In this document: piece after piece, positions 1-10,165 of the stretch | Layout: every line of letters begins with the position of its first letter | Position numbering within the stretch: position 1 is the first letter of the stretch | Origin: JAKFDI01 sp044508835 | GTDB taxonomy: Bacteria > Pseudomonadota > Gammaproteobacteria > Burkholderiales > Burkholderiaceae_C | NCBI GenBank assembly: GCA_044508835.1 | Contig: JBIQHD010000044.1 | Span: 1-28,660 of the forward strand | Reading direction: 5' to 3' | DNA length: 28,660 nt | The notes under the pieces: model-generated | Databases searched by the model: none | The model's input: the letters and a program-made list of their open reading frames with translations, nothing else | Told to the model about the DNA's origin: nothing | Program-made: the position numbers and the translations under genes

Positions 1-2
1 AG

Positions 3-1229
3 ACCATCGAGATCCTCAAGGGCCTGAAGTCGCGCTTCGAGGAGCACCACAGCGTGAAGTACGCGCTCGGCGCGCTGCAGGCCGCGGCCGAACTGTCGGC
101 GAAATTCATCAACGACCGCCACCTGCCCGACAAGGCGATCGACGTGATCGACGAGGCCGGCGCGGCGCAGCGCATCCTGCCCAAGAGCAAGCAGAAGAAG
201 ACCATCACGCGCAACGAGGTCGAGGACATCGTCGCCAAGATCGCGCGCATCCCGCCGCAGAGCGTGTCGAGCGACGACCGCTCCAAGCTCAAGAGCCTGG
301 ACCGCGACCTGAACAGCGTGGTGTTCGGCCAGGAGCCGGCGATCGAGGCGCTGGCCTCGGCCATCAAGATGGCGCGCTCGGGCCTGGGCAAGCCCGACAA
401 GCCGATCGGCTCGTTCCTGTTCAGCGGGCCCACGGGCGTGGGCAAGACCGAGGTGGCCAAGCAGCTCGCCTACATCCTGGGCATCGAGCTGATCCGCTTC
501 GACATGTCGGAGTACATGGAGCGCCATGCGGTCAGCCGCCTGATCGGCGCGCCGCCGGGATATGTCGGCTTCGACCAGGGCGGGCTGCTGACCGAGGCGA
601 TCACCAAGAAGCCGCATGCCGTGCTGCTGCTCGACGAGATCGAGAAGGCGCACCCGGACGTCTTCAACGTGCTGCTGCAGGTCATGGACCACGGCTCGCT
701 GACCGACAACAACGGGCGCAAGGCCGACTTCCGCAACGTGATCATCGTGATGACCACGAACGCGGGCGCGGAGACGATGAACAAGTCGACGATCGGCTTC
801 ACCAACGCGCGCGAGCAGGGCGACGAGATGGCCGACATCAAGCGGCTGTTCACGCCGGAGTTCCGTAACCGGCTGGACGCCATCGTCAGCTTCCGGGCGC
901 TGGACCAGGAGATCATCCTGCGCGTCGTCGACAAGTTCCTGCTGCAGCTCGAGAGCCAGCTCGCCGAGAAGAAGGTCGACGTCACCTTCACGGACGCCCT
1001 GCGCCAGCATCTGGCGAAGGAAGGCTTCGACCCGCTCATGGGTGCGCGCCCGATGCAGCGCCTCATCCAGGACACGATCCGCCGCGCGCTGGCCGACGAG
1101 CTGCTGTTCGGCCGCCTGGTCGACGGCGGGCGCCTGACGGTCGACGTCGATGCGGACGGGAAGGTGACGCTCGACATCCAGCCGACCCGCAAGAGCGATC
1201 GTCCCAAGGCCGAACCCGCGACGGCGTGA
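3..1229 (+). CDS. clpA: ATP-dependent Clp protease ATP-binding subunit ClpA (3' part, cut by window start)
   Basis: ClpA is the AAA+ unfoldase that feeds substrates to ClpP in the cytoplasm. Only the C-terminal 408 codons are present; the reading frame is open from base 3, so the true start lies outside the window. The visible part covers the end of the first ATPase domain and linker and the whole second AAA+ domain. That domain has a Walker A motif GPTGVGKT (bases 426-449), Walker B LLLDEIEKAH, the GYVGFDQGG pore-loop region, and a C-terminal sensor-2 box GARPMQR. The IGFT insertion after the second ATPase core and the lack of a long ClpB-type middle domain in the visible part favour ClpA over ClpB. 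The adaptor gene clpS usually lies just upstream and would be outside the window. A strong hairpin follows the stop. Confidence 0.95.
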   Translation, partial: TIEILKGLKSRFEEHHSVKYALGALQAAAELSAKFINDRHLPDKAIDVIDEAGAAQRILPKSKQKKTITRNEVEDIVAKIARIPPQSVSSDDRSKLKSLDRDLNSVVFGQEPAIEALASAIKMARSGLGKPDKPIGSFLFSGPTGVGKTEVAKQLAYILGIELIRFDMSEYMERHAVSRLIGAPPGYVGFDQGGLLTEAITKKPHAVLLLDEIEKAHPDVFNVLLQVMDHGSLTDNNGRKADFRNVIIVMTTNAGAETMNKSTIGFTNAREQGDEMADIKRLFTPEFRNRLDAIVSFRALDQEIILRVVDKFLLQLESQLAEKKVDVTFTDALRQHLAKEGFDPLMGARPMQRLIQDTIRRALADELLFGRLVDGGRLTVDVDADGKVTLDIQPTRKSDRPKAEPATA

Positions 1230-1266
1230 CGGCTTGCGCAGGCCTTGCACAGGCGATGCGCCGACA

Positions 1267-1294
1267 ACGAAGGGGCCCTGCGGGGCCCCTTCGT
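1267..1294. terminator. Bidirectional hairpin terminator between clpA and mtfA
   Basis: A 12-bp perfect stem pairs ACGAAGGGGCCC (1267-1278) with its complement (1283-1294) around the 4-base loop TGCG. It lies between two convergent stop codons and its right arm ends on the first base of the mtfA stop codon. It can serve both transcripts. The U-tract is short on either strand, so part of the termination may be Rho-assisted. Confidence 0.7.
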
Positions 1295-2082
1295 CATGAG
1301 GCCGCGCGGTCCGGGCGCTTCGGGCGGTAGTAGCCGCGCAGCAGCTGGTACAGGCGCGGGTGCTCTTCCATGAGGTGGCTCGGCGCGACGAAGAACACTT
1401 CGGAAGCCACGGCGAAGAACTCCTCGATCGACTCGGCGGCGTAGGGGTCGATGCGGGTCTCCTCGCCGCGGTCGAGCCGAGCGCACAGGCGCTCGTACTC
1501 GGCGGTGAGCACGGCCAGCCAGGCCGTTCGCGCGGCGCGGCTTTCGAGCAGCGGCACGCCGTCGGCCATGCCGTCGCGCATGTCCAGCACGTGCGCGAAC
1601 TCGTGGATGACGACGTTGTAGCCGTGGGCGGCCGATTCGCCCGCGGCCTGCACGTCGCGCCAACTGAGCATCACCGGGCCGTTCTCCATGGCCTCGCCGG
1701 TCAGCGCCTCGTGGTAGTGGTGCACGATGCCGTCCTCGTCGATCACCTCGCGCCGCGCCACCACCTCGTCGTCGTGCATCACGATGCCGACGAAGCCGTC
1801 GTAGCAGTGCAGCCCGAGCCGCAGGATCGGCAGGCAGGCCTGCGCCGCGACGGCGACGGCGATCTCGTCGGTCACCTCGAAGCCGTGCGCGCCGGTGAAC
1901 TCCTTCTGCGCGAGGAAGAGGGTGGCCATGTCGCGCAGGGCCTGGCGGTCGGCGGCGCTGCGGCGCTGCAGGAACGGAAAGCGGGCCAGCGTGAGCTGCC
2001 ACAGCGGCTCGGGGATGGCGCGCCGCCGCAGCGTGCGCTCGTCGCGAAGGCGGCGCCAGCCGGCGAGCCAGCGGCTCAGCAT
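1294..2082 (-). CDS. mtfA: MtfA-family zinc metallopeptidase (Mlc titration factor A homologue)
   Basis: The 262-residue protein matches the MtfA/M90 peptidase family in length (E. coli MtfA is about 265 residues). The zinc-binding HEFAH motif is at residues 160-164, and a conserved downstream acidic patch around E220-E221 (SIEEFFAVASEVFF) supplies the likely third ligand. In E. coli, MtfA binds and inactivates the glucose repressor Mlc and has aminopeptidase activity; whether this organism has Mlc is unknown, so the regulatory role is inference. The ATG at 2082 was chosen because it overlaps the lpxH stop by 7 bases and begins the family's usual MLSRW-type N-terminus. The frame stays open further upstream, but that part is antisense-style shadow over lpxH. 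Last gene of the ppiA-ppiB-lpxH-mtfA operon. Confidence 0.88.
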   Translation of the reverse strand: MLSRWLAGWRRLRDERTLRRRAIPEPLWQLTLARFPFLQRRSAADRQALRDMATLFLAQKEFTGAHGFEVTDEIAVAVAAQACLPILRLGLHCYDGFVGIVMHDDEVVARREVIDEDGIVHHYHEALTGEAMENGPVMLSWRDVQAAGESAAHGYNVVIHEFAHVLDMRDGMADGVPLLESRAARTAWLAVLTAEYERLCARLDRGEETRIDPYAAESIEEFFAVASEVFFVAPSHLMEEHPRLYQLLRGYYRPKRPDRAAS

Positions 2083-2873
2083 GCCTGCGGCGGCTGGCGC
2101 GAAAAGCCGCTGCGGTCGAGGCGCAGGACTTCCGCGCGCGGGGGCGCATCGGCCGCGTCCAAATCCCAGTCGCTCAGCACGTGCCGCACGAGGCCGGGCG
2201 CGGGAGACGACGTTTCCGGCGCATGCGTGTGGCCGTGGACCAGGTCCGGCGTCGCCGCCTCGTGCATCCACGCCACCATCGCGGCTGGGTCGAGATCGAT
2301 CCAGTCGGCGCGCGCCTGGCCGAGCTTGAGGCGCCGGCTCTCGGCGCGGATCTCGCCCGCGATGCGGCGGCGCTCGCCGAGCGGGCGCGCGAGGAAGTCG
2401 CGCTGCCACGATGCGCTGCGCACGGTCCTGCGGAACGACTGGTAGTCCGTGTCGTCCAGGCACAGCGCATCGCCGTGGGTGAGCAGCACCCGCCTGCCGA
2501 AGGCGACCAGCACCGTCGGGTCGTCGAGCGGCACCAGCCCGCAATCGGCTAGGAATTCGCCGCCGACGAGGAAATCCCGGTTCCCCGCCATGAAGCCGAC
2601 CGTGCGGCGGGAGGCGGCCTCGGCCAGCAGCGCGGCCAGGCGCGCCTCGAAGCCTTCGTGCCGGGCGTCGTCGCCCACCCACACCTCGAACAGGTCGCCG
2701 AGCAGGAACACGGCGTCGGCCTGCGTGCGGCGCAGGTAGGTGGCAAAGGCGTCGAAGGTGCGCGGCGTGTCTTCGCCGAGATGGAGGTCGCTCGCGAACT
2801 CCACCGAGCGCCAGGCGTCCGGCGCCACGAACTGGCCCAGGGACGCCGGCAGCGGAAGGCCCGGCGAGGTCAT
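2076..2873 (-). CDS. lpxH: UDP-2,3-diacylglucosamine diphosphatase (lipid A synthesis)
   Basis: LpxH is a peripheral inner-membrane metallophosphoesterase that cleaves UDP-2,3-diacylglucosamine to lipid X, the fourth step of the Raetz lipid A pathway. The 265-residue protein shows the calcineurin-like metal-site motifs in order: SDLH (residues 28-31), GDLFE (59-63), GNRDF (97-101), THGD (132-135) and GHTH (214-217). The ATG at 2873 lies 16 bases after the ppiB stop. The 3' end overlaps the mtfA start by 7 bases, which suggests translational coupling. The slightly long C-terminal tail after the last motif is rich in Ala/Asp/Arg and looks unconserved. A lipid A enzyme is consistent with a Gram-negative cell. 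Confidence 0.93.
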   Translation of the reverse strand: MTSPGLPLPASLGQFVAPDAWRSVEFASDLHLGEDTPRTFDAFATYLRRTQADAVFLLGDLFEVWVGDDARHEGFEARLAALLAEAASRRTVGFMAGNRDFLVGGEFLADCGLVPLDDPTVLVAFGRRVLLTHGDALCLDDTDYQSFRRTVRSASWQRDFLARPLGERRRIAGEIRAESRRLKLGQARADWIDLDPAAMVAWMHEAATPDLVHGHTHAPETSSPAPGLVRHVLSDWDLDAADAPPRAEVLRLDRSGFSRQPPQAC

Positions 2874-2889
2874 GCGGGCCCGCCGGCGA

Positions 2890-3390
2890 TCAGACCAGGG
2901 TGGCCTTCGTGATCACCACGTCCTCGAGCGGCACGTCGTCGTGCATGCCCTTGCGGCCGGTCTTCACCTGCTCGATCGCGTCGACGACCTCGGTGCCGGC
3001 GACCACCTTGCCGAACACGGCGTAGCCCCAGCCGCTGCCGCTTTCGGCCTTGAAGTTCAGGAAGTCGTTGTCCGTCGCGTTGATGAAGAACTGCGCCGTG
3101 GCCGAATGCGGGTCGGAGGTGCGGGCCATGGCGAGCGTGTAGTGGTCGTTCTTCACGCCGTTGTTCGCCTCGTTGCGGATCGGCGCGCCCGTGGGCTTCT
3201 GCTTCATGCCGGCCTCGAAGCCGCCGCCCTGGATCATGAAGCCCTTGATCACGCGGTGGAACACCGTGCCGTCATAGTGACCCTGGGTGACGTAGTCGAT
3301 GAAGTTGCGCGACGACTCGGGCGCACGGGCCTCGTCGAGTTCGATGCGGATGGTGCCGCGGTTGGTGATCAGGTCGACTTGCTGGCTCAT
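2890..3390 (-). CDS. ppiB: Cytoplasmic peptidyl-prolyl cis-trans isomerase B (cyclophilin)
   Basis: A 166-residue cyclophilin without a signal peptide, so predicted to work in the cytoplasm as a proline isomerase in protein folding. The catalytic core is visible as FHRVIKGFMIQGG (from residue 44, with Arg46 of FHRV the catalytic arginine), AMARTSDPHSATAQFFIN (from residue 87) and GYAVFGKVV (from residue 122). The length agrees with E. coli PpiB (164 residues). The start ATG overlaps the ppiA stop as ATGA (4 bases) and has a GGAG ribosome-binding site at 3399-3402, inside the end of ppiA. The two cyclophilins are clearly paralogous and probably arose by tandem duplication, with one copy exported. 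Confidence 0.95.
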   Translation of the reverse strand: MSQQVDLITNRGTIRIELDEARAPESSRNFIDYVTQGHYDGTVFHRVIKGFMIQGGGFEAGMKQKPTGAPIRNEANNGVKNDHYTLAMARTSDPHSATAQFFINATDNDFLNFKAESGSGWGYAVFGKVVAGTEVVDAIEQVKTGRKGMHDDVPLEDVVITKATLV

Positions 3391-3959
3391 TTCGATTTCT
3401 CCAGGGTGGCTTTCTCGATGACGATGGGCTGAAGCGGCGCGTCCTGGCCGTTGGTGGGCACGACGCGGATCTTGTCGACGACGTCCATGCCGGCCACGAC
3501 CTCGCCGAACACCGCGTAGCCGTGGCCGTCGGGGCGGGGTGCGTCGAGCCGGCTGCTGTTGTCGACCACGTTGATGAAGAACTGAGACGTCGCGGAATTG
3601 GGCACCGGCGTGCGCGCCATCGCGATGGTGCCGCGCTGGTTCGACAGCCCGTTGCGCGCCTCGAGCGGAATGGGCGCGCGGGTGGGTTTCTGCCTGCCGT
3701 CGGCCGTCATGCCGCCGCCCTGGATCATGAAGCCGTCGATCACGCGATGGAAGACGGTGCCGTCGTAGTGGCCCGCCTTCACGTATTGCACGAAGTTGTC
3801 GACCGTCGCCGGCGCCTTGGCGGCGTCCAGCCGCACCACGATGTCGCCGGCACTGGTGCGCAGCTTCACCGTCTGGGCCGCGGCGAACGGCGCCGCGGCG
3901 AACGTGGCGGCGAGCAGCAGGGCGGCGCGCCAGGATTTCGTGCCCATCATTCGGATCAT
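3387..3959 (-). CDS. ppiA: Periplasmic peptidyl-prolyl cis-trans isomerase A (cyclophilin)
   Basis: A 190-residue cyclophilin with an N-terminal signal peptide: a basic start (MIRMMGTKSWR), a hydrophobic run of about 15 Ala/Leu-rich residues, and a likely signal peptidase I site after AAA at residue 28 (AFAAA|QTV). It is therefore predicted to be periplasmic. The catalytic motifs are FHRVIDGFMIQGGG (from residue 70), MARTPVPNSATSQFFIN (from residue 114) and GYAVFGEVVAG (from residue 147). The start at 3959 gives a normal signal peptide; internal ATGs at residues 4 and 5 are possible alternatives. The frame remains open far upstream over cysS on the other strand, but that extension is shadow. 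First gene of a four-gene operon divergent from cysS. Confidence 0.93.
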   Translation of the reverse strand: MIRMMGTKSWRAALLLAATFAAAPFAAAQTVKLRTSAGDIVVRLDAAKAPATVDNFVQYVKAGHYDGTVFHRVIDGFMIQGGGMTADGRQKPTRAPIPLEARNGLSNQRGTIAMARTPVPNSATSQFFINVVDNSSRLDAPRPDGHGYAVFGEVVAGMDVVDKIRVVPTNGQDAPLQPIVIEKATLEKSK

Positions 3960-4088
3960 CGTGGGGTCTCGGGAGTCGCGGCGCGCAGGCCGCGGTGAGG
4001 AGGATCGGGCTGGCCGAAGCGGCGGCCCGCGCCGGTGCGCAAGGGCACGCCGGGCGTCTCGGCCGGCGCCCGCGCGGACCCGCGCCGC

Positions 4089-4106
4089 TATACTGAATCG
4101 ATTGTA
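4089..4106. promoter_or_regulatory. AT-richer pocket with divergent -10-like hexamers (cysS / ppiA)
   Basis: In the 264-bp gap between divergent ppiA and cysS, the only AT-rich stretch holds TATACT on the plus strand (4089-4094) and TACAAT on the minus strand (4106-4101). These are good -10 matches pointing toward cysS and ppiA respectively. No convincing -35 hexamer is seen at the usual distance in either direction, so this is a weak call. Confidence 0.35.
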
Positions 4107-4223
4107 GAACAGCAGTTTCCGCGCCCGTTGCGACACGCGCCGCGTGCTGCGTCGCCTCGCCGCCCCGAGGCTCGCCCCTCGAACGCCCACCGTGCGGCTC
4201 CTGCCATTTCGCCCCTCCGGCCC

Positions 4224-5603
<1,380 letters not shown>

Positions 5604-5605
5604 AC

Positions 5606-6262
5606 GTGCCGAAGGCGCCCGCGGTGGACGAGGTCACGCCCGACTACTGGGACGAGGCCTGCAGGCACCTCGCCAAGCGAGACCGGGTCATGCGCAAGCT
5701 CATCCCGCGCTTCGGCGAGGCCTGCCTGCAAAGCCGCGGCGACGCCTTCACCACGCTGGCCCGCTCCATCGTGGGCCAGCAGATCTCGGTCAAGGCGGCG
5801 CAGTCGGTGTGGGCGCGATTCGCCGCGCTCACGCCCTGCGATCCGGCGCGCATCGACCCGGCCGCCGTGCTCGCGCTCGAGGTGCCGTCGCTGCGCGGCG
5901 CCGGCCTGTCCGCGCGCAAGGCCGAGTACTTGAGCGACCTGGCGCAGCATTTCGCCGCCGGCGCCGTGCACGTGCGGCAGTGGCGGCAGATGGACGACGA
6001 GGCCATCATCGAGGAGCTCGTCGCCATCCGCGGCATCGGCCGGTGGACGGCCGAGATGTTCCTGATCTTCCACCTGATGCGGCCCAACGTGCTGCCGCTC
6101 GACGACCTCGGCCTGCTCAAGGGCATCAGCGTCAACTACTTCAGTGGCGAACCCGTCTCGCGCGCCGAAGCCCGCGAAGTGGGCGACGCCTGGGCGCCGT
6201 TCCGCTCGGTGGCCACGTGGTACATCTGGCGTAGCCTCGATCCGCTGCCGGTAGACTATTGA
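5606..6262 (+). CDS. alkA: DNA-3-methyladenine glycosylase II family (HhH-GPD base excision repair)
   Basis: A 218-residue HhH-GPD DNA glycosylase that removes alkylated bases (such as 3-methyladenine) by base excision. The helix-hairpin-helix is visible as AIRGIGRWTAEMF (residues 140-152), followed by LPLDDLGLLKG, in which D167 aligns with the catalytic aspartate of AlkA. An upstream FTTLARSIVGQQIS segment (from residue 48) is typical of the family. The protein lacks the N-terminal domain of E. coli AlkA (282 residues), so it is the compact AlkA/MAG type. The GTG start at 5606, two bases after the cysS stop with GAAGG at 5595-5599, is preferred; the frame is open upstream over cysS, but that is shadow. 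Translation is probably coupled to cysS. Confidence 0.88.
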   Translation: MPKAPAVDEVTPDYWDEACRHLAKRDRVMRKLIPRFGEACLQSRGDAFTTLARSIVGQQISVKAAQSVWARFAALTPCDPARIDPAAVLALEVPSLRGAGLSARKAEYLSDLAQHFAAGAVHVRQWRQMDDEAIIEELVAIRGIGRWTAEMFLIFHLMRPNVLPLDDLGLLKGISVNYFSGEPVSRAEAREVGDAWAPFRSVATWYIWRSLDPLPVDY

Positions 6263-6301
6263 CCCCGCCGCGCGAGCCGGCGGCGCGAAGGATCACCATT
6301 C

Positions 6302-7273
<972 letters not shown>

Positions 7274-7281
7274 GGCCGGTC

Positions 7282-8553
7282 ATGCCGGCCCCGCGCGTCG
7301 CCGTGGCCTGTAGCGGCGGGCGCGACTCGATGGCCCTGCTGCACGCCACGGCGTCGAGCGCGCAGGCCTTGGGGCTCGGGGTGGTGGCGCTGCACGTGCA
7401 CCACGGCCTGAGCCGCCATGCCGACGACTGGCAGCGGCTCGTCGAGCTGCAGTGCCGCGGGCTGGGCATCGCATGCGTCGCGGAACGGCTGCGCACCCGG
7501 CCGGCCAAGGGCGACAGCGTCGAAGCCTGGGCGCGCCGCGAGCGCTACCGGGCCTTGGCGCGCATGGCGAAGGCGCAGGGCGCCACGCTCGTGCTGCTGG
7601 CGCACCACCGGCGCGACCAGGCCGAGACCCTTCTGCTGCAGGCCCTGCGCGGCGCCGGCGTCGCCGGGCTCGCCGGCATGCCGCGCACCGCCATGCGCGA
7701 CGGCGTGGCCTGGGCCCGGCCCTGGCTCGAGCTTCCGCGCGAGGCCATCGAGGCCTACGTGCGACGGCACCGCATCGTGCACGTCGACGACGACAGCAAC
7801 GCCGATCCGCGCTTCGCCCGCAACCGGCTGCGCACGGCCGTGTGGCCGGCGCTGACGGCGGCGTTCCCGCAGGCGGAGGCGTCGATCGCCGACGCGGCCG
7901 CCTGGGCGCGGCAGGCCGACGAGTGCCTGCGCGAGCTCGCCGCGCTGGACCTGGCCGCGGTGGCGTCGCCCGCCGGGTTGAAGGTGGCGGCTTGGCAGGA
8001 TCTGTCGGCGGGGCGGCGCAGCAACGTGCTGCGCGCCTGGCTGCGCCGCGAGACCGGCGAGCCGCCCGCGGCGTCGCTGGTGCGGCGGCTCATGGGCGAA
8101 CTGGCCGCGCCGGGCCCGGCCGAATGGCCGTGCGGCGCCCGCGTGCTGCGCCGCTACCGCGGCGTGTTGTGCTGCGGGGCGCCGACCGTCGGGCCGGTGG
8201 CGGTGCCGGCCGAATCGACGCTGAGCATCCGCCGCGCCGGCACCTACCGCCTGCCGGGATGGGGCGGCGCGCTGGTCGCTGCGCGGGTGCGCGAAGGCGG
8301 GGTCCCGGTCGCCTGGCTGGCACGGATCGAGCTGCGCCCGCGAGGCGGCGGCGAACGGTTCCAGGCCGGCATCGGCCGCCCGCCGCGCAGCCTGAAGAAG
8401 CAGTACCAGGCCGCCGGCATCGAGCCGGCCGAGCGGGACGGGCCGCTGGTCTACAGCGGCGGGCAGCTGGTCTTCGTGCCCGGCCTCGGCCTCGACGCGC
8501 GCATCCTGGCGCTGCCCGGGCAGCCGCAGTTCACGCTGCGCTGGGTGCGCTGA
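7282..8553 (+). CDS. tilS: tRNA(Ile)-lysidine synthetase
   Basis: TilS uses ATP and lysine to convert C34 of the CAU anticodon of a minor tRNA-Ile to lysidine, so that it reads AUA; the enzyme is essential in most bacteria. The PP-loop ATPase motif SGGRDS is at residues 11-16, followed by LHVHHGLS and the LAHHRRDQAETLLLQALRG segment diagnostic of the family. Near the C-terminus, RPPRSLKKQYQAAGI matches the TilS C-terminal tRNA-binding domain. The length (423 residues) suits the proteobacterial long form. The ATG at 7282 has GAGG at 7272-7275; the longer open frame upstream overlaps accA and is shadow. Last gene of the cysS cluster. Confidence 0.93.
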   Translation: MPAPRVAVACSGGRDSMALLHATASSAQALGLGVVALHVHHGLSRHADDWQRLVELQCRGLGIACVAERLRTRPAKGDSVEAWARRERYRALARMAKAQGATLVLLAHHRRDQAETLLLQALRGAGVAGLAGMPRTAMRDGVAWARPWLELPREAIEAYVRRHRIVHVDDDSNADPRFARNRLRTAVWPALTAAFPQAEASIADAAAWARQADECLRELAALDLAAVASPAGLKVAAWQDLSAGRRSNVLRAWLRRETGEPPAASLVRRLMGELAAPGPAEWPCGARVLRRYRGVLCCGAPTVGPVAVPAESTLSIRRAGTYRLPGWGGALVAARVREGGVPVAWLARIELRPRGGGERFQAGIGRPPRSLKKQYQAAGIEPAERDGPLVYSGGQLVFVPGLGLDARILALPGQPQFTLRWVR

Positions 8554-8608
8554 GGCTCGCCGGCACGGGAAGGGGCAGACGGCCTGTCTAGCGGGGTAAC
8601 AGCCGGTT

Positions 8609-8614
8609 TAGAAT
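8609..8614 (+). promoter_or_regulatory. Candidate -10 element for lysC
   Basis: TAGAAT in the 119-bp gap between tilS and lysC matches a -10 hexamer and lies 58 bases before the lysC ATG. No good -35 is visible 16-19 bases upstream (CTGTCT-like at best). Confidence 0.35.
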
Positions 8615-8672
8615 TCGCGGTTCCGCCGGCGCCGGACTCCATTGCGCCGCACCGCTTCGCATTCATCCATTC

Positions 8673-9941
8673 ATGGCACTCTTCGTCCACAAGTACGGCG
8701 GCACCTCGATGGGGTCGACCGAGCGCATCCGCAACGTCGCCAAGCGAGTCGCCAAATGGGCGCGCGCCGGCCACCAGATGGTGGTCGTGCCGTCGGCGAT
8801 GAGCGGCGAGACCAACCGCCTGCTCGGCCTGGCCAAGGAGGTGTCGCCCGAGCGCACCACGCCCCGGGTGCAGCGCGAGCTCGACATGATCGCCTCCACC
8901 GGCGAGCAGGTCTCGGTGGGGCTGCTGGCCCTCGCGCTGCAGGCCGAAGGCCTCGAGGCCGTGAGCTACGCCGGCTGGCAGGTGCCGGTCCGCACCGACG
9001 ACGCCTACACCAAGGCGCGCATCGACAGCATCGACGACCAGCGCGTGCGCGCCGACCTCGACGCGGGCCGCGTGGTCATCATCACCGGCTTCCAGGGCGT
9101 GGACCCGCAGGGCAACGTCACCACGCTCGGCCGCGGCGGTTCCGACACCTCGGCCGTGGCGGTCGCCGCCGCGCTGAAGGCCGACGAGTGCCTGACCTTC
9201 ACCGACGTCGACGGCGTCTACACCACCGATCCGCGCATCGTGCCGCAGGCGCGGCGCATGACCACCATCAGCTTCGAGGAAATGCTCGAGATGGCGAGCC
9301 TCGGCTCCAAGGTGCTGCAGATCCGCTCGGTCGAGTTCGCGGGCAAGTACCGCGTGCCGCTGCGCGTGCTGTCGAGCTTCACGCCGTGGGACATTCCGAT
9401 CGACGAAGAGGCGAAGTCGGGCACCCTGATCACTTTTGAGGAAGACGAGAACATGGAACAAGCTGTCGTGTCCGGCATCGCATTCAGCCGCGACGAAGCC
9501 AAGATCAGCCTGATCGGCGTGCCCGACAAGCCGGGCGTGGCGTTCCAGATCCTCGGCCCCGTGGCCGAGGCGAACATCGACGTGGACGTGATCATCCAGA
9601 ACGTCTCGCACGAGGGCAAGACCGACTTCTCGTTCACCGTGCACCGCAACGACTACGCGCGCACGGTGGACCTGCTGAAGAACAAGGTCCTGCCGCAGAC
9701 CGGCGCGGCGCAGCTTCTGGGCGACACCAACATCTGCAAGGTCAGCATCGTCGGCATCGGCATGCGTTCGCACGTGGGCGTGGCCAGCAGCATGTTCCGC
9801 GCGCTCAGCGACGAGGGCATCAACATCCAGATGATCTCCACCAGCGAGATCAAGACCAGCGTGGTCATCGACGAGAAGTACATGGAGCTCGCCGTGCGCA
9901 CGCTGCACAAGGTGTTCGACCTGGATCAGCCCGGCGCCTGA
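8673..9941 (+). CDS. lysC: Aspartate kinase (lysine-sensitive type, tandem ACT domains)
   Basis: Phosphorylates aspartate in the first step of lysine, threonine, methionine and diaminopimelate synthesis. The 422-residue protein has the amino acid kinase domain (KYGGTS at residues 7-12, FTDVDGVYTTDPR around residues 179-191) and two C-terminal ACT domains (about 265-340 and 345-420) for feedback control. This is the short class also found in Corynebacterium and Pseudomonas. No Shine-Dalgarno is visible before the ATG at 8673. An internal in-frame ATG at 9453, preceded by GAGGAAG (9438-9444), could start a separate regulatory beta subunit of 162 residues; alpha/beta pairs of this kind are known for Corynebacterium and Bacillus aspartokinases. 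tRNA-Ser follows. Confidence 0.95.
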   Translation: MALFVHKYGGTSMGSTERIRNVAKRVAKWARAGHQMVVVPSAMSGETNRLLGLAKEVSPERTTPRVQRELDMIASTGEQVSVGLLALALQAEGLEAVSYAGWQVPVRTDDAYTKARIDSIDDQRVRADLDAGRVVIITGFQGVDPQGNVTTLGRGGSDTSAVAVAAALKADECLTFTDVDGVYTTDPRIVPQARRMTTISFEEMLEMASLGSKVLQIRSVEFAGKYRVPLRVLSSFTPWDIPIDEEAKSGTLITFEEDENMEQAVVSGIAFSRDEAKISLIGVPDKPGVAFQILGPVAEANIDVDVIIQNVSHEGKTDFSFTVHRNDYARTVDLLKNKVLPQTGAAQLLGDTNICKVSIVGIGMRSHVGVASSMFRALSDEGINIQMISTSEIKTSVVIDEKYMELAVRTLHKVFDLDQPGA

Positions 9942-9959
9942 AACGCGCGGGCCTCGGGT

Positions 9960-9965
9960 TAGAAT
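9960..9965 (+). promoter_or_regulatory. Candidate -10 element for tRNA-Ser
   Basis: TAGAAT lies 16 bases before the first base of the tRNA, giving a predicted 5' leader of about 10 bases. No clear -35 is visible. The tRNA could also be co-transcribed with lysC, which ends 40 bases before it. Confidence 0.4.
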
Positions 9966-9981
9966 CCCGGCTGATTTTTCC

Positions 9982-10074
9982 GGAGCTGTGACCGAGTGGC
10001 CGAAGGTGCTCCCCTGCTAAGGGAGTATGCGGGCAAAACCTGCATCGAGGGTTCGAATCCCTCCGGCTCCGCCA
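9982..10074 (+). tRNA. tRNA-Ser(GCT), reading AGC/AGU codons
   Basis: A 93-nt class II tRNA with a long variable arm. The acceptor stem pairs GGAGCTG (9982-9988) with CGGCTCC (10064-10070), followed by the discriminator G and an encoded CCA (10072-10074). The anticodon stem is CTCCC/GGGAG (10009-10013 with 10021-10025) and the loop CTGCTAA carries anticodon GCT at 10016-10018. The T arm contains GGTTCGAATCC. The long variable arm and the GGAG acceptor end agree with serine identity. Confidence 0.97.
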
Positions 10075-10080
10075 AGACCC

Positions 10081-10104
10081 AAAGCCACCCTCACGGTGGC
10101 TTTT
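10081..10104 (+). terminator. Rho-independent terminator after tRNA-Ser
   Basis: A 9-bp stem AAAGCCACC (10081-10089) / GGTGGCTTT (10095-10103) with a 5-base loop CTCAC runs into TTTTCTCT. It begins 6 bases after the tRNA 3' end. Confidence 0.85.
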
Positions 10105-10151
10105 CTCTGCCCGCGCTTCAGGGTTGTCCGTGGCGGCTGCCACGCCGGGGC

Positions 10152-10157
10152 GATACT
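10152..10157 (+). promoter_or_regulatory. Candidate -10 element just before the 10166 gene
   Basis: GATACT is positioned so that transcription would begin at about the GTG start codon (8 bases between hexamer and GTG). If real, the message would be leaderless or nearly so. No -35 is seen. Confidence 0.3.
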
Positions 10158-10165
10158 CGCGGGCT

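Noticed and set aside
1360..2445. Plus-strand open frame over mtfA and lpxH
   Set aside because: It is His/Val/Arg/Gly-rich with no domain and lies antisense to two genes with intact catalytic motifs.
10081..10165. Attachment site or integrated element at the tRNA-Ser 3' end
   Set aside because: No integrase is near and I see no second copy of the tRNA 3' end in the window; a normal terminator and local genes follow.
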